This document shows, in pieces, positions 1 through 8,707 of a stretch of 32,668 nucleotides of DNA. Under the pieces are notes generated by a model. The model searched no databases. It was not told the DNA's origin and saw nothing but the letters and a program-made list of their open reading frames with translations. The stretch's first letter is position 1, and each line of letters opens with the position of its first letter. Location of the stretch: NCBI GenBank assembly GCA_013286585.1, contig JABDFK010000020.1:1-32668 (forward strand), in the 5' to 3' direction. The position numbers were made by a program, and so were the translations under genes. Source of the DNA: Deltaproteobacteria bacterium. GTDB taxonomy: Bacteria; Bdellovibrionota; Bdellovibrionia; Bdellovibrionales; Bdellovibrionaceae.

Positions 1-1556
1 CGAGAAAGATAATAATTGGTCGAACCAAAGATGGATTCAAACCAATAACTTCCAGCCAGCTCACCCAAGATCAGAAAACTTCCGCTGGCAGCAACTCCAC
101 TTGTGCGTAGCGAAACTTCTCCTGGATAGCCACGGAACATTTCTCGGTAAGCGCGAAACGTTTTGTCGCCATCGGTGATGGTGATATAGGATTTGTTGTA
201 TTCACCTTTTTTAGGCGCGCCAAATTCCCACAGCATTTCGTTGGAAGCCGGCTCTACCATGGTCACAGAATTTTGCGTTGAGCTCAACTTGATGCCAGGA
301 GGCGCTTTGACGAAAACCTTGGCACCATCCACATAAGTCGACTTCGCAGAGTTGGATTTGATGTACGGTCGCAGATGATCCGAAGGAATTTTCGTGATGG
401 TGAACTGCTCCCGAAAGAGCCCTCCCCCTTCGCCCGGTACGTACAGCACCGGATTGTCGCGCGGAATGTTCACTTCCCAAAATTCGCGAAAATCACCAAT
501 GGTCTGATACCAAGGACGACCGACGACTTTTTCTAACAGACCGTGTTTAACCATTGAAATTTCATGCACGGGAATGTTCGGGCGATTGCCGTAGGCCATC
601 AGTCGGCACTGATTGGTCCCCTCGATGTCGACGATTTCCACCATATTGAAGTTCGTCGGCTTGGCCATGAATTCGAAAGAGGTTCCAGAATCTAGCTCTG
701 CATAGAATTGCACAGGTTCGTTGATGATCACCGGTTTCGAGTCTTGCAGTTTGGCCTCTTCGTTGAAGGCGATCACGCGCGCTGGCGCTTTTGACATAGG
801 AAAAGCCTTCAACGCCACGTCACTCTTTTTGAAATGACTGACCTCCACCAAATGAGTGCACATGCGGGTGAACAGTGACTTGTCCATATCTGAAGTGAGA
901 CACAGGCGAAAAGGTTCCGTCAGTGTCCAAAAAGGCTGCAAATCCATTTTGAAATCGCGGATCGCCACGTTGGTTTGCATGACAGGCATGACGTCGATTT
1001 GCTCTTTTGGGATTTTTTTGGCCAGTAGTTGTTGCCGCCAACGGGTTTGCTGATCCTTCCAGCTGTCAAAATCGGCATCGACCAAGTCCTGATGCCAAAG
1101 AACTTTCCCCGAGCGACTGAGGGCCTCTAACGTGCCGGTTTTTAAAAGTGGCCGCGGCCATCGAGCAACGAACAACCATTCGCTGGCCTGCTCGTCCTTA
1201 AGGACCAATTTTAACCGTGGGTCTAATTGCACCGCCTTAAAAATTCCCAACAAAAAACTGTGATCATTGAATTCCAAACCAGAAATCTTTAAATTGTCGG
1301 CAGAGCTCAAATCCCAGTCCAACAGCAGCGGCGACATCGTCACGCCGTCATTCAACACGTCAAATCTCAATGGAAGACCGTAAGTTTGGCTGGGTAAGCC
1401 GGACCGGCGCCGCACAGGACTGGTCAGCTGGACTTCGGCAGCGATGGAAATCTGGGGGACGATGATTCCCCAAAAAAGGAGTACGACCATGGCACAATTG
1501 ACACACCAGTATCTGCCACCGCTGCGGATTCTTGCCCGTGTTCTTGGCCGTGTCAT
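1..1556 (-). CDS. Large secreted protein of unknown function (C-terminus beyond window)
   Basis: An open frame runs on the minus strand from ATG at 1556 to the left edge without a stop, about 518 residues, so the C-terminus lies outside the window. I do not recognise the family. The first 40 residues contain a hydrophobic stretch (VVLLFWGIIVPQISIAA) after an Arg-rich start, consistent with export; an in-frame ATG at 1490 (MVVLLFWG) would give a cleaner signal peptide and may be the true start. The rest is mixed polar and hydrophobic sequence without membrane helices, with an LVEPASNEMLWEFG-like stretch, few cysteines and no catalytic motif I can name. It is divergent from the flavin reductase at 1613, with only about 56 bases between the starts. 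Codon use looks like that of its neighbours. The call as an exported protein is inference; the reading frame itself is clear. Confidence 0.7.
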   Translation of the reverse strand, partial: MTRPRTRARIRSGGRYWCVNCAMVVLLFWGIIVPQISIAAEVQLTSPVRRRSGLPSQTYGLPLRFDVLNDGVTMSPLLLDWDLSSADNLKISGLEFNDHSFLLGIFKAVQLDPRLKLVLKDEQASEWLFVARWPRPLLKTGTLEALSRSGKVLWHQDLVDADFDSWKDQQTRWRQQLLAKKIPKEQIDVMPVMQTNVAIRDFKMDLQPFWTLTEPFRLCLTSDMDKSLFTRMCTHLVEVSHFKKSDVALKAFPMSKAPARVIAFNEEAKLQDSKPVIINEPVQFYAELDSGTSFEFMAKPTNFNMVEIVDIEGTNQCRLMAYGNRPNIPVHEISMVKHGLLEKVVGRPWYQTIGDFREFWEVNIPRDNPVLYVPGEGGGLFREQFTITKIPSDHLRPYIKSNSAKSTYVDGAKVFVKAPPGIKLSSTQNSVTMVEPASNEMLWEFGAPKKGEYNKSYITITDGDKTFRAYREMFRGYPGEVSLRTSGVAASGSFLILGELAGSYWFESIFGSTNYYLS

Positions 1557-1612
1557 GATGCTACTACTTGCCTGTTGATTCAATGGCTTAACTGTAATGT
1601 AATGGGACCCTG

Positions 1613-2338
1613 ATGTCGACAAAAAGAACACTCTACAATACGAAAATCGAAAAAATCATTGATCACAATCCCACGGTCAGAGAGCTCTTCATTCGCTTTC
1701 TGGAGCCCGCCCAATTTCAGTTTCGTGCGGGTCAATTTGCCATGCTTCATGTACCGCAAGCTGGCAGTGAAAAACCAGCCCTAAGGGCCTACTCGATTGC
1801 TTCCGATGATCGGGCCACCGATCATTTTCGACTGATCTTCAAGTTTGTTCCTGGTGGCGTGGCATCTACTTTCGTCTGGACCTTAAAGACCGATCAAAAT
1901 CTCACTTTTACTGGACCCTTTGGCCGAGTTTTTTTTCAAGAACCTCCTTCCGAGCAAATTCTTTTTCTATGCACTGGAACCGGCTTGGCACCGCATATCT
2001 GTTACTTGGAATCGAAAGCCGATTTATTTCCCGAACTCAAATACCGAATGCTTTTTGGCTTGAGCACCGAGCAGGATATTTTTTATTTTGAACAGTTAGA
2101 GGCCTTAAAAAAGAAAATGAGAAATTTTGATTATGACATCGTCTTGAGCCGATCCAGCGAAAGCTGGAAAGGCAAAAAAGGCTATATCCAAGATCATCTC
2201 AAGGACATTGATTACAAATCCATACCCACTTCCTTTTACTTATGCGGCAATGGAAAAATGATTCATCAAGTGAAAGAACTTCTTATTCAGGGGAATGGAA
2301 TTGAACCATCAAAAGTTTTCAGCGAGGCCTTTGATTGA
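1613..2338 (+). CDS. Ferredoxin/flavodoxin-NADP+ reductase-like FAD oxidoreductase
   Basis: A 241-residue protein with the two-domain layout of the ferredoxin-NADP+ reductase family. The N-terminal FAD barrel carries RAYSIAS (58-64), the flavin-binding RxYS motif, and GGVAS (81-85), which normally contacts the FAD pyrophosphate. The C-terminal nucleotide domain has CTGTGLAP (120-127) and CGNGKMI (211-217), as expected for NAD(P)H binding, and the chain ends in EAFD where many members have an aromatic residue stacking on the flavin. It is soluble and cytoplasmic, probably passing electrons between NADPH and a ferredoxin or flavodoxin. The partner is not encoded here. Its end overlaps the next gene by 44 bases, so it is the first gene of a three-gene unit with the EamA permease and the CLC antiporter. 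Family assignment is firm; the exact electron acceptor is unknown. Confidence 0.88.
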   Translation: MSTKRTLYNTKIEKIIDHNPTVRELFIRFLEPAQFQFRAGQFAMLHVPQAGSEKPALRAYSIASDDRATDHFRLIFKFVPGGVASTFVWTLKTDQNLTFTGPFGRVFFQEPPSEQILFLCTGTGLAPHICYLESKADLFPELKYRMLFGLSTEQDIFYFEQLEALKKKMRNFDYDIVLSRSSESWKGKKGYIQDHLKDIDYKSIPTSFYLCGNGKMIHQVKELLIQGNGIEPSKVFSEAFD

Positions 2339-3197
2339 ACTGACCCTAGCCTCAGTTTTCTGGGGCTTTGGATTTGTCGCCACCATTTGGGCACTGCGCT
2401 TTTTAAGTCCTCCGGCAGTTATCGTCTATCGTTTTCTGATCGCTTTTGTTTTTGGCACCCTGATTCTGTTGGCTCGAAGAACGCCCTGGTCCTCGGTGAT
2501 GGCCGAAAGCAAGATTGCTCTGGGCGGCGGCTTTTTCTTGTTTCTGACGTTGGCGCTACAAACCACCGGATTGATGCACACCACGGCGACCAAGTCGGCC
2601 TTCATCACCACCACCTACGTGATCATTGTGCCGCTGCTGTCTCACTATTTTTTGAAAAATCGAGTTTCCGCCCTTCACTGGTTATGGGTGGCGGTCGCCT
2701 TGATCGGCACGGTGCTGATCATCAACCTGAAAGAGGCCGACTTAGCTTGGGGTGATTTTTTCACTTTTCTTTGCGCCATCGCCGCCGCCGTTCACATTCT
2801 TTATGTGGATCAAATCTCGAGCCGATCACGCAGCCCGTTCATTTTCAATGTGATGCAGTCCTTTTGGGCGGGACTTTTCGGATTGGCATTTTTTCCATTC
2901 ACCGAAAAATGGCAACTGGGCTTGCTAGATCAGCGCGGGTGGACGGGCTTGCTAGCTTTGGCGTTTGGCTCAACACTGCTGGGTTTTTTCTTGCAGGTGC
3001 GCGCACAAAAACTAATTTCTGCGCCGGTGGCGTCGATTCTGTTTCTGCTGGAATCACCTTTCTCTTTTGTTTTTGCTTATTTTCTTTTGCAGGAACGTCT
3101 GAATGCCCTGCAATTCTTCGGAGCATTTCTCATTTTGGTGGCCTGTTTGGGGGCCTCGCTGAAGCAAAAGCCTCACGTGCTGGTGATTGAACCATGA
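2295..3197 (+). CDS. EamA/DMT-family permease
   Basis: A 300-residue hydrophobic protein with about ten predicted membrane helices arranged as two EamA repeats (roughly residues 12-145 and 150-290). The N-terminal signature SVFWGFGFVATIWAL and the glycine- and alanine-rich helices are typical of the drug/metabolite transporter superfamily, and the length matches the family norm of about 300. Members export amino acids, metabolites or drugs across the inner membrane; the substrate cannot be read from sequence. The start overlaps the reductase gene by 44 bases, and a downstream start is possible, but the residues before the first helix (MELNHQKFSARPLIE) read naturally. The stop overlaps the start of the CLC gene as ATGA, indicating translational coupling. 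Confidence 0.88.
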   Translation: MELNHQKFSARPLIELTLASVFWGFGFVATIWALRFLSPPAVIVYRFLIAFVFGTLILLARRTPWSSVMAESKIALGGGFFLFLTLALQTTGLMHTTATKSAFITTTYVIIVPLLSHYFLKNRVSALHWLWVAVALIGTVLIINLKEADLAWGDFFTFLCAIAAAVHILYVDQISSRSRSPFIFNVMQSFWAGLFGLAFFPFTEKWQLGLLDQRGWTGLLALAFGSTLLGFFLQVRAQKLISAPVASILFLLESPFSFVFAYFLLQERLNALQFFGAFLILVACLGASLKQKPHVLVIEP

Positions 3198-4333
3198 AAC
3201 TATTTTTTAATCTGATCATTGCCGCGATCTTTGCCAGTTTACTGGCCGGCGGTTTTATTGAGTGCTTGAATGTGGCCGTCGATTTTTTTCAACAGCACAG
3301 CCGCTTCTTGATTTGGATGATCCCCATGGCTGGCGCTATCCTTTATTATTTGGGTCGAATCAAACATTTTAGAAATTGTGAACATGAAAATTCACCGGCT
3401 CTGACACCTTATATGTATTTGACGGCCACTTGGTCGCACCTCTTCGGAGCCTCTGTGGGCCGGGAAGGTGCTGCGATCCAAATCGGGGCTTCTGTGGCGG
3501 AGTGGGTTCGGCGCAGACTGAAACATGAGGAAGGGCACCGCCCGTATTTTGCCATGGCGGGAATCGCCGCCGCTTTTGCCACCGTGCTGGCTGCCCCGTT
3601 CAGCGCCGTGATCTTTGCGATCGAATATCGCAAGAGTGGGCAGAAATGGCAGGTGCTGTCCGCCGCTCTTGGAGCTGCGATCGGATGGGGATTTCTGCAG
3701 CTGGCCCCCATTCATCACTGGCACGCACCTACGGTTGAGGTGAATTTTTCGCAGATCCAGTGGTTGGGACTTTTGGGGCTTAGCTTAGGCCTTTGGGTCC
3801 TAGCGAACTCTTTCGTGTGGAGCGAGGATTTTTTTACCCGACTGTTGGGACCAGTGCCGATGTGGATGATATTGCCGGCATCTGGGGCGATTCTGTCTCT
3901 TTCAATTCTGCTGATCGGACACACGCAGTTGAATAATTTTAGCCTACCATTGCTCGATGAAAGTTTTGTCACGCCGGCCGATTTCTCTACGACACTGGGA
4001 AAAATATATATGACTTTCATCAGCCTCACCGGCGGCTGGAAAGGCGGCGCCTTCGTGCCATTGATGGTGAGCGGAGCACTCTTTGCCTCTTGGTTGGGCT
4101 CACTGCTGGGAGTTTCCAACGCCGCGGCGACGGCGGTGGGTGTCTTTTCCGTGATCCATAAAAAATTTAAAATTCCACTGACCAGTGTGGTGATCACCGG
4201 CGAAATATTCAGTTGGAGAGTGGCTGTGCTCTCACTGCCGGCGCACTTGCTGATACATTTTTTTCGTCCGCAGGTTCATTTTGAAAAATTCCTGCACGGG
4301 CGAAAAAATGCCAAACCTAAAAGTTCGCTTTAG
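3194..4333 (+). CDS. CLC-family antiporter, resembling the fluoride (CLC-F) branch
   Basis: A 379-residue polytopic inner-membrane protein of the CLC family. SHLFGASVGREGAAIQIG (81-98) contains the gating glutamate (E91) in a GREG motif, and AAPFSAVIFAIE (133-144) matches the conserved helix that follows. The GSGIP chloride motif that normally precedes the GREG motif is absent. GREG is followed by Ala rather than the Pro of chloride transporters, and GGWKGGAFVPL (280-290) resembles the GGFKGGEVTPLF segment I recall from CLC-F fluoride/proton antiporters. Fluoride export is therefore the best specific guess, though this rests on motif memory only. No Phe-box assignment was attempted. It is translationally coupled to the EamA gene (ATGA overlap), and its 3' end overlaps the convergent gene at 4317 by 17 bases. 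I saw no fluoride riboswitch upstream. Confidence 0.85.
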   Translation: MKLFFNLIIAAIFASLLAGGFIECLNVAVDFFQQHSRFLIWMIPMAGAILYYLGRIKHFRNCEHENSPALTPYMYLTATWSHLFGASVGREGAAIQIGASVAEWVRRRLKHEEGHRPYFAMAGIAAAFATVLAAPFSAVIFAIEYRKSGQKWQVLSAALGAAIGWGFLQLAPIHHWHAPTVEVNFSQIQWLGLLGLSLGLWVLANSFVWSEDFFTRLLGPVPMWMILPASGAILSLSILLIGHTQLNNFSLPLLDESFVTPADFSTTLGKIYMTFISLTGGWKGGAFVPLMVSGALFASWLGSLLGVSNAAATAVGVFSVIHKKFKIPLTSVVITGEIFSWRVAVLSLPAHLLIHFFRPQVHFEKFLHGRKNAKPKSSL

Positions 4334-5171
4334 ATTCCAAAGGTTCAATCTGCGGTAGCTGTTTTTCAAAAGGGTCGAAGGCCAGGCTTAAATTCATGGT
4401 AGTCATGGAATTGGTTAAGCTCCCCCAAGAAACATCCGTGTGCGAAACAATGATCCCCAACTCCGATCGAACCCCGTACAGCAATCCAGCAGAGATCGTC
4501 TTCGAACTGCCCGCCTGAGTGGGAAATGAATAGTTCATGACCGGATATTTTCCATCCCCGGTCGCGTCTTGGTGAACCGATCCGTAGACGTTGAATTCCT
4601 CATCCGTGGCACCTATATAGGCCTCCAAATTTGGTGTGAATCGATAGCCCACCGACATGCCCACAGAAGGACCGTTGAAATCCGAGTTCGTGGACCATCC
4701 ATATCCACCGGGTCCAAACAGATAAGCCTGATCCCCAGAAGAACTCATTCGCGAATCCACGTAGTGAAAATACGCAGCACCATTCCAGCCGGTGAATTCT
4801 CGGTGTTCAGAAGTGGCACCAAAAAGGCGATACTTCGCGGCTAAGCGTGCAATATAGGATAGTCCTCCAAAAGACAGCAAAGGTGCTGCTGTGATCCCGA
4901 GCTCCCAGTCACTGGAAAGGGAAAGTCTGGCGCCCTCTAAAACCATGGGATAGGAGGCCATGGATGAGCCCACTGGTGCCACGAACGGCCGGCTAGCAGC
5001 ACTGGTAAAAACGTCAAATTCATGGAGCTGTTCTGACTGCACAAAAAATTCCATGTGATAGGGCTCGGAATGAATCAGATCTGGAGGCTCAACATACGCG
5101 GAAGGGCCAATAGATACCAACATACATCCCGGTAAACATAAGAGAGTGCAGATCCAACCAAGAATTCTCAA
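4317..5171 (-). CDS. Predicted lipoprotein with outer-membrane beta-barrel-like sequence
   Basis: About 284 residues of unknown family. The N-terminus has a hydrophobic stretch ending in a lipobox (LPGC), predicting lipidation. The mature part is rich in alternating polar/aromatic strands with many Gly, Ser and Tyr residues (for example GPSVGMSVGYRFTPNLEAYIG), and closes with an aromatic-containing strand (MNLSLAFDPF), resembling small outer-membrane barrels. Two starts are possible: ATG at 5189 (290 residues), or TTG at 5171. I favour 5171 because it forms a TTGA overlap with the upstream stop and has AGG six bases before it. It is the last gene of the fur-uvrA run and overlaps the convergent CLC gene by 17 bases. 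The function is unknown, and a lipidated barrel would be unusual, so the barrel idea is only an inference from residue pattern. Confidence 0.72.
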   Translation of the reverse strand: MRILGWICTLLCLPGCMLVSIGPSAYVEPPDLIHSEPYHMEFFVQSEQLHEFDVFTSAASRPFVAPVGSSMASYPMVLEGARLSLSSDWELGITAAPLLSFGGLSYIARLAAKYRLFGATSEHREFTGWNGAAYFHYVDSRMSSSGDQAYLFGPGGYGWSTNSDFNGPSVGMSVGYRFTPNLEAYIGATDEEFNVYGSVHQDATGDGKYPVMNYSFPTQAGSSKTISAGLLYGVRSELGIIVSHTDVSWGSLTNSMTTMNLSLAFDPFEKQLPQIEPLESKANF

Positions 5172-5518
5172 TGGAGACCTGCCGTGCATTGATAATCCAA
5201 GTCATAGGTGCCCCAATATTTTCCCATCCACAAGAGTCCTAAGCCGCCGGTGATCACGCCCAGAAACAATCCCTCAGGTGCGAAATCATCGGCGCGATGA
5301 ATCTGATAGTGAAGCGTCTGACAGCCTTTTTTTTCCACGCGCACATTGACGTGGCCGAAAATCCACTGGCGATCGCGGTAGGCTAACTTGCCCTGCGCGG
5401 TTTCTTTCGAGTCCTCGATAAAAATTTGCGCCTCTGGATCTTTGGTCTTAAACGTTGTGGCCGAAATGCAAGATGTCAGTAACAGCGCCCAAGATAAAAT
5501 CAAAAATAAAATGCGCAT
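5168..5518 (-). CDS. Small predicted lipoprotein
   Basis: A 116-residue protein with a signal peptide ending in a lipobox (LLLTSC), predicting a lipid-anchored envelope protein. The mature part has one segment, AQIFIEDSKETAQGKLAYRD, that resembles a PEGA-type repeat with a short beta strand pair, then VRVEKKGCQTLHYQ, and a hydrophobic glycine-rich hairpin (LFLGVITGGLGLLWMGKYWG) near the C-terminus. The start at 5518 overlaps the uvrA stop (TGATG), indicating translational coupling; an in-frame TTG one codon earlier is less likely. It overlaps the following gene by a few bases. No function can be assigned; similar small PEGA-like lipoproteins are common in envelope-rich Gram-negative genomes. 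Confidence 0.75.
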   Translation of the reverse strand: MRILFLILSWALLLTSCISATTFKTKDPEAQIFIEDSKETAQGKLAYRDRQWIFGHVNVRVEKKGCQTLHYQIHRADDFAPEGLFLGVITGGLGLLWMGKYWGTYDLDYQCTAGLH

Positions 5519-8121
5519 CAATTCTTTCCTAACAATGGCTTCAGATATTTACCGGTCACGCTGCGTTCGTTTTTTGCGATTTCTTCGGGCGTACCCTCGG
5601 CCACGATTTCGCCACCGTGAATTCCACCGTCGGGCCCCATATCAATCACAAAATCCGAACATTTGATCACTTCCATGTTGTGTTCGATGACCAGCACCGT
5701 GTTGCTTTGATCGACCAACTCTTGCATGAGCTCTACCAATTTTTTCACATCTTCGAAATGCAAACCCGTAGTGGGCTCATCCAAAATGTAGAGCGTTTTA
5801 CCAGTGCCGCGCTTCGACAGTTCTTTGGACAACTTCACGCGCTGAGCTTCCCCACCCGACAGAGTCGTCGAGCTTTGTCCAAGCGTCATGTAATCAAGAC
5901 CCACGCGCAACAGTGTGCTCAGTTTGCGGTGAATGTGGGAATGATTTTTGAAAAATTCCGCGGCCTCGGACACGGTCAGATCTAGAACATCGGCGATGGA
6001 TTTTCCGTTGTATTTGATGTTCATGGTTTCGCGATTGTAGCGGCGACCTAAACACGCGTCGCAGGTGACGAAGACATCGGCCAGGAAGTGCATCTCCATG
6101 CGGATTTGTCCGTGGCCCTGACAGGTTTCGCAGCGACCACCTTTGACGTTGAAACTGAAACGGCCGGGCTCAAAACCACGCAGTTTAGAATCCGGCAAGT
6201 TGGCAAATAGATCACGAATCAACGGCAATAGACCCACATAGGTGGCCGGCGTTGACCGCGGTGTGCGACCGATGGGGCGCTGATTGATTTCGATGACTTT
6301 GTCGATGTGTTGCAATCCTGAAATGCTCTCGTAAGGAGAGGGCACCACTCCTGAACGATAGAACTGTTGGGCTAAAATTTTGTACAGCGTATCGATGATC
6401 AATGTGGACTTGCCACTGCCGGAAACGCCCGTGACCGTGGTGAATGTTCCCAGGGGAATGCGCAAATTCACCTGATGCAAATTATTACCGGTGGCTTTGT
6501 TCAGATGCAGGGATTGACCGATGCCCGATCGTCGTTTCGCCGGGACTGGAATGCGCAGTTCGCCAGAAAGATATCTACCGGTCAGACTGTTCTTGTTTTT
6601 TTCAATCTGAATTGGTGTGCCTTCGGCCAAAAGCTCCCCGCCCAGTTTTCCAGCGCGCGGCCCTAGGTCGATGACGTAATCCGCACTGCGGATAGTGTCT
6701 TCGTCGTGCTCGACCAAAAGAACGGTGTTACCGCGATCGCGCAGATCGGCGATGATGCCCAATAGACGATGGTGGTCTCGCGGATGCAGACCGATGCTGG
6801 GCTCGTCCATCACGTACAACACTCCGATGAGGGACGATCCCACCTGAGTCGCCAAGCGAATGCGCTGGGCCTCTCCACCAGAGAGTGTGCGCGCTGAGCG
6901 GGACAAAGATAAGTATCCGGTGCCAACGCGAATGAGATACTCCAGGCGATTGCGAATCTGCTCGATCACCTTTCCGGCGACCAGTTGATCTTTGTCGCGG
7001 ACCTTGACTGTATCCACCCACTGGCGAAGCTCTACACAGGAAAGTTCGGCTAGCTCTGCGATATTTTTGCCAGATAGCTTTACGCTTAAGGACTCTGGCT
7101 TCAGACGAGTTCCGTGACAATCAGGGCAGGTGCTGAGTTCTAGTTCTTCGGACTCTTCTTCATCATCGGAAACTTTTTTATCGTTTTTATAGCGATAAGA
7201 AACTTTCTCTAAAACTTTTCCACCTTCTTCGTAGGAGTACTGTTCCTCTTCGACCAAATCTAAGGTGCCTAGGCCGTGACAAGTTTCACAGGCTCCTCGT
7301 GGATTGTTGAAGCTGAAGATGCGCGGCTCTAGATCTGGAAAGCTGAAGCCACAAATCGGACAAGAGGAATGAATCGAGTACGCCGTGCGCTCGCCCTTAA
7401 AACTTTCGATGATGACCCGTCCGTTGGCCAAGACGATGGCAGCGTTGATGCTTTCAGCCAGGCGCGCGTGAACATTTTCTTTCAGCACCAGTTGATCGAC
7501 GACCAAGTCGATGTCGTGCACTTTGGTTTTAGCCAGTTTTTTGGCTTGCGAAAGCTCGATGAATTCCCCGTCGACTTTGGCTTTGATGAATCCTTTTTTT
7601 TCCCACTTTTGGAATTCCGCCAGGAACTCACCTTTTTTACCCTGGGCCATGGGCGCCAGCACATAAAATTTTTCGCCTTTTTCTTTGCGCAAAATTTCAT
7701 CGATGATCTGACTGGGATTTTGGCTAGAGACCGCCACTTTGTGTTCGGGACACTCGGGAATTCCGACCTTGGCAAAGAGCAGGCGGAAATAATCATAAAC
7801 TTCGGTGACAGTTCCCACCGTGGATCTAGGATTGGTGCTCACTGATTTCTGATCGATGGCGATGGCCGGCGACAGTCCGGTGATGGAATCCAATTCCGGC
7901 TTTTTCATTTGCTCTAGAAAACTGCGAGCATAGGCGGAAAGACTTTCCACGTAGCGACGTTGGCCCTCGGCATAGATGGTGTCAAACGCCAGCGATGACT
8001 TACCGCTGCCGCTAAGACCAGTGACCACGGTGATTTTATTTCTGGGAATGCGTATATCCAGATCGCGCAAGTTGTGTTCGCGCGCTCCTTTTATGACGAT
8101 GCCATCGAAGTCTTCAGCCAT
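5518..8121 (-). CDS. uvrA: UvrABC system protein A (excinuclease ATPase subunit)
   Basis: UvrA finds helix-distorting DNA damage and loads UvrB in nucleotide excision repair. Both ABC ATPase modules are complete: Walker A GLSGSGKSS (35-43) and GVSGSGKST (565-573), signature motifs LSGGEAQR (413-420 and 754-761), and Walker B MDEP and LDEP. Zinc modules are present: C254/C257 with C278/C281, and C664/C667 with C687/C690. The UvrB-binding region lies between about 120 and 245. At 867 residues it is shorter than the usual 940 or so. The deficit lies between CETC (278-281) and CPDC (332-335), where only 50 residues, mostly acidic and lysine-rich, replace about 130 in the Escherichia coli protein. 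It lies 45 bases downstream of the Fur-type regulator and overlaps the following lipoprotein start, so all are likely co-transcribed. Confidence 0.97.
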   Translation of the reverse strand: MAEDFDGIVIKGAREHNLRDLDIRIPRNKITVVTGLSGSGKSSLAFDTIYAEGQRRYVESLSAYARSFLEQMKKPELDSITGLSPAIAIDQKSVSTNPRSTVGTVTEVYDYFRLLFAKVGIPECPEHKVAVSSQNPSQIIDEILRKEKGEKFYVLAPMAQGKKGEFLAEFQKWEKKGFIKAKVDGEFIELSQAKKLAKTKVHDIDLVVDQLVLKENVHARLAESINAAIVLANGRVIIESFKGERTAYSIHSSCPICGFSFPDLEPRIFSFNNPRGACETCHGLGTLDLVEEEQYSYEEGGKVLEKVSYRYKNDKKVSDDEEESEELELSTCPDCHGTRLKPESLSVKLSGKNIAELAELSCVELRQWVDTVKVRDKDQLVAGKVIEQIRNRLEYLIRVGTGYLSLSRSARTLSGGEAQRIRLATQVGSSLIGVLYVMDEPSIGLHPRDHHRLLGIIADLRDRGNTVLLVEHDEDTIRSADYVIDLGPRAGKLGGELLAEGTPIQIEKNKNSLTGRYLSGELRIPVPAKRRSGIGQSLHLNKATGNNLHQVNLRIPLGTFTTVTGVSGSGKSTLIIDTLYKILAQQFYRSGVVPSPYESISGLQHIDKVIEINQRPIGRTPRSTPATYVGLLPLIRDLFANLPDSKLRGFEPGRFSFNVKGGRCETCQGHGQIRMEMHFLADVFVTCDACLGRRYNRETMNIKYNGKSIADVLDLTVSEAAEFFKNHSHIHRKLSTLLRVGLDYMTLGQSSTTLSGGEAQRVKLSKELSKRGTGKTLYILDEPTTGLHFEDVKKLVELMQELVDQSNTVLVIEHNMEVIKCSDFVIDMGPDGGIHGGEIVAEGTPEEIAKNERSVTGKYLKPLLGKN

Positions 8122-8166
8122 CCGGCCATGATCTCAAATGGTGGGAGCGTCATGCAACGACTGGAT

Positions 8167-8676
8167 TTATCGCTGCTGGCAGTCAGGACAAATGCCGTAG
8201 AGCTCCAGAACGTGACCCGTCAATTGGAAGCCAAACTCATTAGCGACGCGAATCTGCAGTTCTTCGATTTTGTTATTTTCAAACTCGCAGATCATCCCAC
8301 ACTGGCTGCAGGTGAGATGATCGTGATGACCTTCCGGTTTCAACTCATAGCGCGCCGAAGAGCCCCCCAGGCGGACCTCTGTCACAAAACCGGCCTCTGT
8401 GAGCGTGCGCAGGAAACGGTAAACCGTGGCAAAGCCAATGCCAGAGTCCTGACGACCGACGATCTCAAAAACCTCTTGTGCCGTCACATGGGCGCTGCCA
8501 CTGTGCAGGGTCTTCAAAATCAAGAGCCGTTGGTCAGTCACCTTGAGCCCCAAATCACGAATCATTTTCCGCAAAGTGGACTCATCCACTCTTTTGGCTT
8601 TGGAGCCACTTGTTTGATGCTCTTCACGTTGATATTGGTGTTGAGATTTCGGAAGTCTGAGTGTTTTTTCTAGCAT
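8167..8676 (-). CDS. fur: Fur-family metal-responsive transcriptional regulator
   Basis: A 169-residue Fur-family repressor. The winged helix (about 33-110) includes KVTDQRLLIL and the recognition helix region GFATVYRFLRTL, which is the family hallmark. The dimerisation domain carries EGHHDHLTC (116-123) for regulatory metal binding and two CxxC pairs (C123/C126 and C163/C166) for structural zinc. About 30 residues precede the usual start of Fur proteins; no good ribosome-binding site supports ATG at 8676, and an internal GTG (residue 30) is an alternative start. A Fur box at 8710-8728, 34 bases upstream, suggests iron-dependent autoregulation. Paralogues that sense zinc (Zur) or peroxide (PerR) share the fold. 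The box sequence favours Fur, while the neighbouring folE2, a frequent Zur target, leaves Zur possible. Confidence 0.93.
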   Translation of the reverse strand: MLEKTLRLPKSQHQYQREEHQTSGSKAKRVDESTLRKMIRDLGLKVTDQRLLILKTLHSGSAHVTAQEVFEIVGRQDSGIGFATVYRFLRTLTEAGFVTEVRLGGSSARYELKPEGHHDHLTCSQCGMICEFENNKIEELQIRVANEFGFQLTGHVLELYGICPDCQQR

Positions 8677-8707
8677 GGGGTTTTGTACGCTGAAAGCCCG
8701 CTCTTAA

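Noticed and set aside
7369..7845. 158-codon plus-strand open frame inside uvrA
   Set aside because: Antisense over a conserved part of uvrA, with a Phe/Gln-rich peptide typical of a shadow frame.
8074..8673. 199-codon plus-strand open frame opposite fur
   Set aside because: It lies antisense over fur, whose motifs are unambiguous, shows no domain of its own and has no ribosome-binding site.
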